Below are positions 43,001 to 53,200 of a DNA stretch of 64,000 nt, piece after piece (positions within the stretch are counted from its first letter, which is position 1; every line of letters begins with the position of its first letter). The position numbers and the translations under genes were made by a program. Origin of the DNA: Planctomycetota bacterium (GTDB lineage: Bacteria; Planctomycetota; Planctomycetia; Pirellulales; Lacipirellulaceae); NCBI GenBank assembly GCA_029781135.1, contig JAKOXH010000017.1, positions 165,884-229,883 of the forward strand, given 5' to 3'. The notes under the pieces are model-generated. The model was not told the origin of the DNA and did no database searches. It was given only the letters and a program-made list of their open reading frames with translations.

Positions 43001-43053
43001 AGCGGCAGTTCGCCGAGCTAGAAGCGAGCTGGCGCTCCGGGAGCACAGCGACT

Positions 43054-43142
43054 AATACTTCGCGCGGCGAGAATCGCTACAAGTTCGAGTGCCAGGCAGG
43101 TGCGGCGATTTGCATGCCCACGCCGAGCCGTGGGCATGGCAC
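43054..43142. repeat. Shortened copy of the twin-hairpin repeat in the GH38 leader
   Basis: Shares the AATACTTCGCGCGGCGAG head and the CATGCCCACG...CGTGGGCATGGCAC hairpin of 11731-11842 but lacks the first hairpin. It would be transcribed as part of a roughly 200-nt leader of the GH38 mRNA. Confidence 0.65.
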
Positions 43143-43209
43143 CCGGAAGAACAAATTACTTTTCACAGAACGCAGTATATCTGTGAAATACGAACTGTGG
43201 GGAATTGAA

Positions 43210-45906
43210 ATGCACGAGTTGAAATTGCGGCCACATTCGTGGCGCTTAGCGATTTGTCGTCTGACGAGCATCCCGACGGTCATCGGAATGGCGGCGCTAT
43301 CGCTTGCCCTAGCCATTGGTTTCCACCATTGTGCGGCTGCGGAAAAAGCGGCTACGCCCAAGCAGGCCGAGCCGCAGCAGACGTTCTGGATCATTTCGCA
43401 CACGCATTGGGAAGGTGCCGTCTTCAAAACGCGCGAAGAGTATCTGCAGATGGGGCTGCCGAATATTCTCCTGGCGTTGGAGTTGTTGGAGAAGTATCCC
43501 GATTACAAATTCGTGCTCGATCAAGCGTGTTACGTGCGGCCGTTCATCGAGCGCTACCCGGAACTCGTGCCGAAGTTCAAGAAGTTCATCGGAGAGGGGC
43601 GGCTGGAAATCGTCGGCGGCATGGATTGCATGCCCGACGTGAACATGCCGAGCGGTGAGTCGTTCGTGCGGCAAGTGCTGTACGGCAAAGGCTACTTTCG
43701 GAAGGCGCTCGGCGTCGATGTGAAGGTTGGCTGGCTGCTCGATACATTTGGCCACCATGCCCAAATGCCGCAGATTCTGCGGCTGGCGGGTATTGAGTCT
43801 TTTTGGTTTGCCCGCGGCGTTCCGAAAAAGGAAACGCCTGCTGAGTTCATGTGGAAGGGTCTGGATGGCACGACGATCCCCGCGTACTGGACAACTCCTT
43901 ATAGCTATGCGGTCACTTATTTTTCGCCGAACACGTATCCCGAGTACGCCAAGTTCATCAAACAACGGTATGAGATGCTGAATCCATTTTTCCACGGCAA
44001 GGACCGTGTCGGCCTGGCAGGCGCCGATGTCAGCATCCCCGAACCGCATGTGCCGATCTTTGTTAAGAAGTTCAACGAACAAGAACAGGCGCCGTTCAAA
44101 CTCCGCTTCGGCGTTCCCTCGGATTACGAAAAAGTGACGGCGGTGCGCAGTGATATTCCGGTAATTGGCGGCGAGCGAAACCCCATATTCCAAGGGTGCT
44201 ATAGCAGCCGCATCGAATTGAAGCAGCGAACGCGCGAGTTGGAGCAACTGCTCACGAACGCGGAGAAGATGAACGTGCTCGGAGGGCTGATTGGTTTGCC
44301 GGTGGAAAAAAGCCATGCGCTGGTGTGGCAAGCGTGGGAGCCCATGCTTTTTAATCACACGCATGACTGCATGAGCGGCGTGATGACCGATCATGTGTAT
44401 GAAGCCGCTCTTTCTGGATACGACTACTCGCATCAAACCGTCACCGATGCGCTTACGGGGCGATACGCGGAGATCGTCCGCAATATTGAAACGCGTGGTG
44501 AAGGGGTGCCGCTGGTCGTCTTCAATAATCTGAGTTGGGAGCGTTCTGATATTGCGGAAGTGGAGGTTGGATTTGCCGAGCCGAACGTGCAAGGCGTTGT
44601 GGTTTTGACGGAAGCTGGAGCCAAGGTGCCGGCCCAAATTGTTGCGGCGGTTCGCAGCGGAACGCAGGGCATCGTGCAGGCGAAAATCGCGTTTGCGGCG
44701 GAGAAAGTTCCGGCGTTGGGTTATGCCGTTTACCGGGTGATCGCGAAAACCGGCTCTGCGAAGGATGCATCATCCGGGGTAAAGGAAGATGTGGGTAGCG
44801 AGCTTGAGAATGAGAACTTTCGAGTTCGCGTGGATGCGGCGACGGGTGCAATCCAACAAATCTTCGTGAAGGATGGCCAGTGGGATGCACTACGCAAGCC
44901 AGGGAATGTGGTGTCACTACAGGAAGATCGCGGCGACTTTTGGGAACTTTACCACAACCTCGATGCCGTTAGCGCCGTTTCGTACACGAACACGCAGTCG
45001 GTGCCCGAACCTGGGAAATCGAAATTCAGCAGCGATTTTCGCGACAAACCGGGCAAATTGATTACTGGCCCGGTATTTTCCGAGTTTGAGGTGAGCCATC
45101 CTTTCGGCGCCAAGGGGAAATTTCAGTCGAAAGTTCGTTTGGCGCGGGGTGGCCGGCGAATCGAGCTTTTCACGGGCATCGTGAATCAAGATAAGTATGT
45201 ACGTTATCAGGCGATTTTCCCAACTTCGATTTCACAAGGCCGGAACGTACACGAGATTCCGTTCGGCGCGATGGAACGACCGCTGGGCGTCGAAATGCCG
45301 GCGCAGAATTGGGCGGATTTCGGCGACAAGAAGCGAGGCGTCGCCATCCTTAATTTTGGTCTGCCGGGCAACGTCACGACGAGTGACGGCACAATGATGC
45401 TGTCGCTCATGCGAGCGACGTGCATAACTTCGTATGGATATGGCGGTGGGTATGAGCCGGGCATGTCGTCGGATACCGGCTACGAGCTTGGTAAGGAGTT
45501 GAACTTCCGCTACGCGATCGTGCCGCACAACGGCACCTGGCAAGACGCGCAAGTGTATCGAGCCGGCTTGGAGCACAATAATCCGCTGGTCGTGCGGAAG
45601 GCCGATTCCCATGAAGGGCGGCTGCCGAAAAAGTTCAGCGTGCTTGAGGTCTCGCAGCCGAATGTTGTGGTATCCACGCTAAAGCCGGGCGAAAACGGCG
45701 GCACGACTTTGCGAGTTTACGAAGCGGCTGGGCAGGTGGCTGACAAAGTGCAAATTCGAATCTACTCCAAAGTCAAAGCCGCTCATGAAGCGAACTTGAT
45801 GGAAGACGCCGGCCAGAAGTTGGAATGTGCCGACAATACGGTAACCGTAAGCCTGCGCCCATTTGAAATCAAAACGATCGGGCTGGAGCTTGACGGAACA
45901 AACTAG
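43210..45906 (+). CDS. GH38-like alpha-mannosidase, exported
   Basis: Retaining alpha-mannosidase family enzyme, 898 residues, with a hydrophobic signal segment at residues 19-43. The catalytic half begins FWIISHTHWEGAVFKTREEYLQ; H64-x-H66-W-E68 fills the zinc-binding corner where most GH38 enzymes have Asp instead of Glu68. The nucleophile is Asp178 in GWLLDTFGHH; the last zinc His is in FNHTHDCMSGVMTDH. The C-terminal beta-sandwich part (VVFNNLSWERSDIAEVEV, ENENFRVRVDAATGAIQQI, RIELFTGIVNQDKYVRYQAIFP) is typical. The start ATG 43210 is preferred because upstream in-frame residues are translated repeat. It is driven by the plus promoter of the DeoR operator pair, and the sugar porter follows. 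Confidence 0.88.
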   Translation: MHELKLRPHSWRLAICRLTSIPTVIGMAALSLALAIGFHHCAAAEKAATPKQAEPQQTFWIISHTHWEGAVFKTREEYLQMGLPNILLALELLEKYPDYKFVLDQACYVRPFIERYPELVPKFKKFIGEGRLEIVGGMDCMPDVNMPSGESFVRQVLYGKGYFRKALGVDVKVGWLLDTFGHHAQMPQILRLAGIESFWFARGVPKKETPAEFMWKGLDGTTIPAYWTTPYSYAVTYFSPNTYPEYAKFIKQRYEMLNPFFHGKDRVGLAGADVSIPEPHVPIFVKKFNEQEQAPFKLRFGVPSDYEKVTAVRSDIPVIGGERNPIFQGCYSSRIELKQRTRELEQLLTNAEKMNVLGGLIGLPVEKSHALVWQAWEPMLFNHTHDCMSGVMTDHVYEAALSGYDYSHQTVTDALTGRYAEIVRNIETRGEGVPLVVFNNLSWERSDIAEVEVGFAEPNVQGVVVLTEAGAKVPAQIVAAVRSGTQGIVQAKIAFAAEKVPALGYAVYRVIAKTGSAKDASSGVKEDVGSELENENFRVRVDAATGAIQQIFVKDGQWDALRKPGNVVSLQEDRGDFWELYHNLDAVSAVSYTNTQSVPEPGKSKFSSDFRDKPGKLITGPVFSEFEVSHPFGAKGKFQSKVRLARGGRRIELFTGIVNQDKYVRYQAIFPTSISQGRNVHEIPFGAMERPLGVEMPAQNWADFGDKKRGVAILNFGLPGNVTTSDGTMMLSLMRATCITSYGYGGGYEPGMSSDTGYELGKELNFRYAIVPHNGTWQDAQVYRAGLEHNNPLVVRKADSHEGRLPKKFSVLEVSQPNVVVSTLKPGENGGTTLRVYEAAGQVADKVQIRIYSKVKAAHEANLMEDAGQKLECADNTVTVSLRPFEIKTIGLELDGTN

Positions 45907-45929
45907 AGGTCCATGACGTTCGAATTTAG

Positions 45930-46030
45930 GGGTGCCATGCTCTCGCGAAACAGAGGCATGTCCACGCTCGCGCTAAAAAAGCGTGCAGGTTTCGCGTGAG
46001 CATGCTGGCGCGAGCGAGGGCATGCCACCC
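45930..46030. repeat. GGGTGCCATGC...GCATGCCACCC palindromic repeat
   Basis: Inverted ends with several internal inverted pairs (CTCGCGAAA/TTTCGCG; GCTCGCGCT/GCGCGAGCG). It fills most of the gap between the GH38 and porter genes. Confidence 0.65.
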
Positions 46031-46109
46031 ACGAAATCAACTGTCACAAACTAGCATTCGATCGTCGACCGGCGACATTTTCGGTCATTAAATTCTGCAG
46101 AAGCCGAAC

Positions 46110-47501
46110 ATGACATTATCGCGTACGCTCGTAGCGAGTTCGATCATTGCCGCGTTGGGTGGGCTGTTATTCGGCTTTGATACCGTCGTGATTTCGGGTG
46201 CCGAACAGCGGCTGGAAGCGATCTTCGCGCCGTGCGCCGGTCTTTCCCTGAATTGGGCGAAGTTCTGGCACGGTTTCTTGATGGCCAGCGCGTTGATTGG
46301 CACCGTGATTGGCTCGGTGGCGGTTGGCAAGCCCTGCGATTGGTATGGCCGGCGAAGCATGATGTTTTGGATCGCCTGGCTGTTTTTGCTTTCCTCGCTG
46401 GGCTGTGCGTTGGCCTGGGACTGGTACTCGTTCGTGGCGTTTCGTTTCCTGGGCGGCTTGGGAATTGGCGGGGCTTCCGTGGTTACGCCGATGTACATTG
46501 CCGAAATTGCGCCGGCCAAGTGGCGTGGCCGGCTGGTCGCGCTAACCCAATTCAACACGGTGCTGGGCATCTTGCTCGCGTATCTTTCCAACTACATCAT
46601 TGTCACGATGAAGCTTGGCGATGCCGAGTGGCGCTGGATGTTCGGCGTTTGTGCAGTTCCGGCAGTCGTCTATTTTCTGCTGCTGTTCAATGCCCCGCGC
46701 AGTCCACGGTGGCTCATGGCGCAGGGCCGCGAAGAGGAAGCGCGGCACGTGCTGCAGCGGATTGGCGTCGATTCCGCAGCCGGCGGCATCGAAGCTGAGA
46801 TAAATGCGATTCGCGGCTCCATCGACCTCGAGCATCACAGCTTGCGGGAACCATTCTTTCAAACGAAGTACGCAACGCCGATCTTCATGGCATTTGCGAT
46901 TGCCGCGTTCAACCAGCTGAGCGGGATTAACGCGGTCCTCTACTACTCGCGGCGGATTTTCGAAAGCGCGGGCTTTAGCGCGAGTGCGGGCTTACTCAAT
47001 TCCGTCGGCCTTGGCTTGGTGATTCTGGTCTTCACGATGGTTGCCATGACGCTGATCGATAGCGTGGGTCGAAAGAAACTCATGTTGATCGGCTCGCTGG
47101 GGTACATCCTGAGCCTCTCGGCAACGGCCTGGGCGTTTTACACGCAGCGAATTTCCGATAACTCGTTCACACAGCTCGGCAGCCGCACTGTGCTCGTTGG
47201 CCTGCTGTGCTTTATTGCGTCGCACGCGATTGGGCAGGGCGCCGTGATTTGGGTCTTCATCGGTGAAATCTTCCCCAACCGTCTGCGCGCGCGCGGGCAG
47301 GCATTCGGCAGCTTCGTCCATTGGACGTTTGCCGCCGTCATCAGTCTCACGTTTCCGCTCATTGCCGAACAATCCGGCGCCAACGCCTTCGCGTTCTACG
47401 CCGTTTGCATGATCGGCCAACTTCTGTGGGTCGCGCTCAAAATGCCCGAGACCAAGGGAATTCCGCTGGAAACAATTCAGAAACAGCTTGGAATCGAGTG
47501 A
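46110..47501 (+). CDS. Sugar-porter family MFS transporter
   Basis: Imports a monosaccharide by proton symport, inner membrane, 12 predicted helices in 463 residues. Signatures: GGLLFGFDTVVISGA in helix 1, DWYGRRSMMFW (loop 2-3), RFLGGLGIGGASVVTPMYIAEIAPAKWRGRL, the sugar-porter PESPR-like NAPRSPRWLM, NQLSGINAVLYYSRRIF in helix 7, and the closing MPETKGIPLE. Follows GH38 on the same strand and probably takes up the released sugar (inference). Exact sugar unknown. Confidence 0.94.
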   Translation: MTLSRTLVASSIIAALGGLLFGFDTVVISGAEQRLEAIFAPCAGLSLNWAKFWHGFLMASALIGTVIGSVAVGKPCDWYGRRSMMFWIAWLFLLSSLGCALAWDWYSFVAFRFLGGLGIGGASVVTPMYIAEIAPAKWRGRLVALTQFNTVLGILLAYLSNYIIVTMKLGDAEWRWMFGVCAVPAVVYFLLLFNAPRSPRWLMAQGREEEARHVLQRIGVDSAAGGIEAEINAIRGSIDLEHHSLREPFFQTKYATPIFMAFAIAAFNQLSGINAVLYYSRRIFESAGFSASAGLLNSVGLGLVILVFTMVAMTLIDSVGRKKLMLIGSLGYILSLSATAWAFYTQRISDNSFTQLGSRTVLVGLLCFIASHAIGQGAVIWVFIGEIFPNRLRARGQAFGSFVHWTFAAVISLTFPLIAEQSGANAFAFYAVCMIGQLLWVALKMPETKGIPLETIQKQLGIE

Positions 47502-47577
47502 AGACTGCCGTCCATTCGCAATTCGATGGCCAAGTTCACTGTCTGGCCAGGTTCACTGAGTTTGAAAGGCAAATGCG

Positions 47578-49788
47578 ATGCACATTCACGGTGCGAATCG
47601 GCAGATCAAATCCGCCACCCGGCTGTTGTTATTCGTATTCATCTTGATCGTCGGCTTAGGCGTCGCAAAAACTGTTTGGGGAGAGGATCGAAGTCCCGCG
47701 GCTGCCGGCCCTTGGTACCAGCGGTATCTTGTCGGCATGGAAGTTGGACCCACGGGGGCGCAGTTCGGCAATAGCGACCCGACCGACAATCGCTTCGCGG
47801 CAAAATTCGACGGTCGTGAAATCGTCGAACAATGCAAACGCGCGAATTGCGATTACGTCGTTCTTTGGGCCCGTGACGGCGACTACGCCTACTACAATTC
47901 GAAACTCTGTCGCAAGGCACCGGGACTAGGAACTCGCGATCCGCTGCGTGAGGCCGTCGATAAAGCTCATCAACTGGGGATGCCGCTCATTGCGTATTGT
48001 GTCGTGCAGCAGAATGGACACTTCCTGCACGAGCATCCCGAGTTCGAAATGCGCGATGCCCAGCAGCACGGCATCAGTCGTTTCTGTCTGAACTCCGGTT
48101 ACCTGACGGCCATGAAAAAGATCGTTGATGAACAACTGGCTTATGGAATCGACGGTTTTCACATCGACATGCTCGATCAGGGATTTGGCCCGCCCTACGG
48201 TTGTTGGTGCGATACGTGCCGCAAGCAATTTGAAGCGGAGTATCATGAGCCCATGCCCACCGGCCCCACCTGGGATGCCAAATGGGATCGGATGCTCGAG
48301 TTCCGCTACCGTTCCAGCGAAAGCTTCGAAAAGGAACTGGTGGCTCACATCCGCGCGGCGCGGCCCCACGTCTCGGTCGATTTCAATTACCACGGCAATC
48401 CGCCGTTTTCTTGGGAGGTCGGGCAGCGTCCGGTGCAGCACGCCGGCAATGCCGATTTCGTGACCGGCGAAACCGGCGTGTGGGGATTCAGCGCGTTGGG
48501 CGTGGGGTTGAATGCCGAGTTCTATCGGGCGGCGACACCAGGACGGCCATTTCAAGTCGCCATGCAGCGCGGCGTTCGCATGTATCACGATCAAACGACG
48601 AGGCCACTGGCCGATATCCGCTGGGAACTTTTCACATTACTGGCTCACGGTGCGTTGGTGACGGTGGTCGACAAGACGACCTTCGAGGGCCGCCTCGACC
48701 CGGTTACCTATGAACGCCTCGGCGAGGCATTTGCGGAAGTCCGGCGCGAACGCGCGCACTTCGGGCATCAGCCGGTGCAGGAAGTGGGCATTTGGTACGA
48801 CGCGCGATCGCGCGACTGGCTGGGCCGCGAGAATGCCGGCGAATGGAATCAGAGTTTTCTCGGCGTTCACAAAGCGCTCGTGTACGAGCACATTCCCTGG
48901 GGCATTGTGCTCGATGAAAACGCCACGCTGGACGCGCTCAACCGATTTCGAGTCATCTGCCTGCCCAACGTGGGAATTGTTTCCCAGGCCCATGCGAAGC
49001 TGCTGGAAGAGTATGTTCGCGGCGGCGGCAACCTCGTATTAACCGGGCTCAGTGGCTGTTACGATTCCCTGGGCAAACTGCAACCGCGCTCGTCGCTCGA
49101 ATCGCTGCTCGGGGCGAAGTTCAAGCGCCGCCTCGATTCCAACGACAACTGGGTGCGATTCGCCGAACCGTTTGGCGGCACGCGGCCGAATTGGCCGTTT
49201 CTCATCGAGGGGCCGGCGGGCGTATTCGAACCGACCACCGCTCAGTCGCGCGGCGAACTTTGCCAGCCGGCCCGCACGAAACGCCAGCAGGATGGCAAGG
49301 AGGGAACGCCCTGGCCGATGAGTGCCGACGTGGCCGTGGGACCGGCCGTACTGATAAATCAATTGGGCCAAGGGCGCGTGTTGACGTTCGCGGGTTCGCC
49401 CGATTGGGCGACTGCCGGCGAGCACCCGCTGGTCGAGGCCCGCAAACTGCTCCGCGACGCCATCCGTGAGCTAGCGCCGCATCCGCGCGTGCGGATTTCA
49501 GCGCCCACCAACGTGGAGGCCGTGGTTACCGACGATCCGCGCCAGCGAAAGGTCCGCGTCCACCTGCTTGGGTACAATGCACCGCCGCAAACGATGCCGG
49601 CTAAAAACCGCCCCTACGTCCTGCCGGCACTGATCGAAGATCCGCCGCACTACCGGGCAACCGTGACATTGACGGATGCCGTAACGACCGCCGCAGCGCT
49701 TCATTCTTCCACCATGGTTCGCGCATCGGGTCACGAGGTAACGGCGGAAATCGAAGAGCTTGCCGAGGTGCTGATTATTTCTTACTAG
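47578..49788 (+). CDS. Secreted GHL6-like glycoside hydrolase with GATase-like trimerisation domain
   Basis: 736 residues with a signal peptide (helix LLLFVFILIVGLGVAKTVWG). The TIM-barrel part resembles hypothetical glycoside hydrolase family GHL6: EQCKRANCDYVVLWARDGDYAYYNS, AHQLGMPLIAYCVVQQNG, and GIDGFHIDMLDQGFGPPYGC with CWCDTCRKQF; Asp in FHIDM is a candidate catalytic residue. From about residue 400 a beta-galactosidase-trimerisation-like domain follows (VQEVGIWYDARSRDW, YVRGGGNLVLTGLSG, LTFAGSPDW), then a beta domain. Starts 77 bp after the porter. Substrate unknown; alpha-fucosidase/galactosidase-like activity is possible. Confidence 0.78.
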   Translation: MHIHGANRQIKSATRLLLFVFILIVGLGVAKTVWGEDRSPAAAGPWYQRYLVGMEVGPTGAQFGNSDPTDNRFAAKFDGREIVEQCKRANCDYVVLWARDGDYAYYNSKLCRKAPGLGTRDPLREAVDKAHQLGMPLIAYCVVQQNGHFLHEHPEFEMRDAQQHGISRFCLNSGYLTAMKKIVDEQLAYGIDGFHIDMLDQGFGPPYGCWCDTCRKQFEAEYHEPMPTGPTWDAKWDRMLEFRYRSSESFEKELVAHIRAARPHVSVDFNYHGNPPFSWEVGQRPVQHAGNADFVTGETGVWGFSALGVGLNAEFYRAATPGRPFQVAMQRGVRMYHDQTTRPLADIRWELFTLLAHGALVTVVDKTTFEGRLDPVTYERLGEAFAEVRRERAHFGHQPVQEVGIWYDARSRDWLGRENAGEWNQSFLGVHKALVYEHIPWGIVLDENATLDALNRFRVICLPNVGIVSQAHAKLLEEYVRGGGNLVLTGLSGCYDSLGKLQPRSSLESLLGAKFKRRLDSNDNWVRFAEPFGGTRPNWPFLIEGPAGVFEPTTAQSRGELCQPARTKRQQDGKEGTPWPMSADVAVGPAVLINQLGQGRVLTFAGSPDWATAGEHPLVEARKLLRDAIRELAPHPRVRISAPTNVEAVVTDDPRQRKVRVHLLGYNAPPQTMPAKNRPYVLPALIEDPPHYRATVTLTDAVTTAAALHSSTMVRASGHEVTAEIEELAEVLIISY

Positions 49789-50238
49789 GTAGCGCTTCAC
49801 GATAGTGTCCGCGTACTGGCAATCCGTTTGATCAACGGAAAGTAGCCATTTTCGTAACAGTTGAGCCGTATGAAGCGCTGACGTTTTTTCAAGTGAGTGG
49901 GTGAGTGGGGATAGACAAGCGGCCTGGTGGAGTCCCGAGTTCTTGAACCTACTCACTTACTCACTCATAACATTGCGCGACTTCAATCGGCCATTGAAGT
50001 TCAGGTTGATAAAGTGTGCCACTGCCGGCTCGTCCAGCAGTGAAAGCCCGGGTACCAGTGCTGCACTGCTGGACGAGCCGGCAGTGGCACCCGCATTTGG
50101 CAATCTGAATCTCAATAAACTGTTGCACATTTTCGCAGCAACGCCGCGTGCCAGGGACGATTGGAGGGCAAGCGCTGCGGGGTAGGTGTTCTAGGAATCG
50201 CAGTATTCTTAATGCCGATGATGCCCGGACACGCAAAC
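49789..50238. other. Intergenic region between convergent genes, contains one MITE-like repeat
   Basis: No gene is seen in these 450 bp. The repeat at 49999-50107 takes the middle. A short open frame near 50148-50411 runs into the opposite gene and has no protein character. Confidence 0.5.
49999..50107. repeat. 109-bp MITE-like inverted repeat, copy A
   Basis: Termini GTTCAGGTTG and CAATCTGAA are inverted copies of each other, and inside them lies a perfect 27-bp inverted repeat (50016-50042 and 50064-50090; GTGCCACTGCCGGCTCG...). A second copy at 62857-62964 keeps the same ends, the GATAAAGTGTGCCAC and CCCGCATTTG flanks, and nearly the same length. Confidence 0.8.
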
Positions 50239-53200
50239 TCATCGGCCGTCGGCCGGGCGTTCACCTGCGGCAAGGTCCTTGGTCAATTGTGCGATTGTTT
50301 TGCGGTGACTGTGAAATGTTTCGACGTCGGTGGGTGTATGGCCGATCAGCCGGTCGCCTTTTTGAAGAAAGTCGCGACTCTCGACAAACGCTTCATCCGA
50401 TAGTTCCATGATGTCGTGTTTCGCGATCCGCAGGGCCGATTCTGCTTGCTGAACGAGATCGGTCTTCATTCCGTTCTGGCGATGCAGGGCGATCTGCTGT
50501 TCGAGCAAGGTGATGGCGGCAACGTCCTCAAGGCCATCGCGAACTGCCTCCCAACGGACACTTGGCACCGGGAACTCACCGGGATAAACCAAGGCGTATT
50601 CCGAGTTGACAGATGTGCCGGTGAGCCATTGGTCCACGTCGATGGTACTGTGCGTCCAAAAGCCGATGCCGCCGATGCCAAAGTACTTGGCCCGCCAGGC
50701 ATTTGCCCGGTTATAGCGAAGCGGCGACAGGGATTTGACCTGCGCTACACACTCGTACGACCAAACCGTTTTCGCTTTGCGGATGCGCTCGATGCGCGGA
50801 TCGCCGGATAACAGGCCGGAAACAAGCCGCATGTTGGGCGCCCAACTATCGACGAGCGGCTCGATCCGCTCGAAATCGTGCCACGACAAACCGGGAACTG
50901 GATCGGTATACGTGAGCAGTTTTGGGTCGGCGTCACGAATCAAATGTCCGATGTCCAGTAAAATGGCGATGTTGGGGCCGTAGTCGAGGCCGGGCTCATC
51001 AAGCAAATAAAACGCGTAGTCACGGTAATTGCGACCATGCTGCGAGAGGTGATCGCGGAGCGCTCGGATGTACTCCAGTTCGCGAAGCCGCTTCTCGTCG
51101 TCGGTCGGCCGTGTCGCAAATTCAATAGGTGGGTGGCTTAAGTGAAAGAGAATTTTGCCGCGGCCATCCAATCGACTAAGCTCCGCATCCAATACGGTCC
51201 AATCGATGTTCAGCTTGCCGTCGGCGGCGACGCGGGCCGCTGGAATGGTCGTTCGCGGGAAGACGTTGACACCGTGTCGGCTCATGTCGTCGAGCACTTC
51301 CCGACTGCGAGTGGGAAACCAGCGATTCGGCACATAGTCCCAGGTGCACAAGGTCAGGGGCAACTCGTGTGGCAGACGAATGTTCTCGACTTCAAGTAGC
51401 AGCGGATTCTCGACCGTTTCGACACGCGGCTGAAGGGGCGCGATGCGAACTTTGCCCCGGTAGCTGCCAGGCTGCGCACCGCGCGCGTCGACGCTAATCC
51501 AGATCTTTGCAGCACGGTGAGCGGGAATGGTTACCAGCCCGGCCGCTCCCAAAGCGGGCAAGGCATCGGCAACTTGTTCGCCATTGAATGTGCCTACGGG
51601 AATCACCTGCCGAAGCACGATGTTGCCGGCGAACTCCGTGCCATCTTCGCGCTTGGGGCTAGGAAGCATTACACGAACTCGAATCGGTTCATTGTAAGTT
51701 GATGCGACGATGAACGCGCCCTGGTCTGCTTCGTCGAGATAGAGCGAATCCACCGTGATCGTTCCGTTTTCACCGATTAGAGGTTCACCCGCACACGGCG
51801 CGAGCCTCGTTTCCGCGAACGCATCGTACGGTCGAGTAGGCCAGACGCGCAACCGGTTCGGCGGCGGCTCCGATGCCGTCGGCGGACCCGCGGACGGCGT
51901 CCAAGTCGCCTCTTTAAGCACCTTTCCCGCGGCGTCCCAGACGGTCGCTCGGAACGATTCCTTGTGAGAAGGAGCATCGGGTGGTAGCGGCATTTCGAAA
52001 TGCGAGCGAGTCGTAAGTGTTCCCCAGATTTTCTTCGGACCCGAAGAACCCGCAAGCAATACCTGGACATTCACAAGTGCGCCCTGCGGATTGAGGACCA
52101 CGAGCGCCTGCTGCTCGTTGCGTGCCTGTGCCCTGGGCCATTCAACGCCGATATCCCGAGCGGCGGGTGCTTCTCCATACGGCGATTTCGGCAGGCCAGG
52201 CCGCAGGCGGTAGCCGAGCAAGGTGTTGGTGGCGACCACCAGATCGTTCTGGCCGGTTTTGGGGTCGATGATCGGCGCCAATGTGGCCGGCATAATTCCG
52301 GAAAGCCGCACGTCATCGGTGAGTTTGCCCTCTTCATCGAAGGCGTAAACATGCTGGTGGAAAGTGGGCACGAAGATTTCGTGGCGGCCATCGCCATTGG
52401 TATCCAGCACCAGTGGCATAGCCCGAGTTTTCGTCCGAAATATGTGCGTCCACACGGGCTGCCCCGTTGCATCGACCGCGTGCAAATTGCCCCACAGACC
52501 CGTGAAGAGAATCAACGGTTCAGCATTGCGACGCGGCAAGAATGTAGTCCAATTGTTGAATGTATCGTCGGTTGCGCAGCGCCACAGAATCTCGCCACTG
52601 CCATTGAGCGCCAGGAGTTCGCCGCCCTCAATGCCACAGATGATCAGCTGCCGCTCCGGCAGCGAAAGGACTTCGGGCCGGGTGGCGATCAATTTTCCCA
52701 AATCGCGCTGCCACTCGATGTCGCCTTCAGCGCTGCAGCAATACAACGTTGAACCGATGGGAATCAAAACTGAATCAGCGCCCTGCCGACTCGGTTTTGT
52801 TTGCGCCGGTGCATTGGCCGCTTCGGACTGCGACAATTTCTTTGTCCACCCTACGCTGCCGTCTGGTTTCAGGCACGTGGCGGTACCCGAATGGTCGTTG
52901 AAAACAAGAAGTCTTCCGGCACCGGTGTTGAGAATGGCCGGCGTGGCCCGCCCCCACTCGGTGCCGCCGGCCAACTGATGTTCCCACTTAGGCCGGAACT
53001 TGGCATCCAGGCCGACCACGCGCCCTTCCACGCTGGCGACGACCAGTTTGGCGCCAGCTGTGTCGTCGAGGAGTGTGGGCGCCGTTGTCCATTTTCCGGT
53101 TGGTAGTTGAACCACGAGGCCGTCCTGCCCCGAACCGACAGATTTGCCCTCGGCGCTCCACAACAAGAGTTGACCACCGCGATTGAGAATGAGGATTTCA

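Noticed and set aside
43309..44637. 442-codon minus-strand frame
   Set aside because: Antisense to the GH38 gene; the sense strand has the catalytic motifs.
11731..50110. Possible CRISPR array from recurring palindromes
   Set aside because: The repeats are scattered singly over many kilobases, not regularly spaced, and there are no cas genes.
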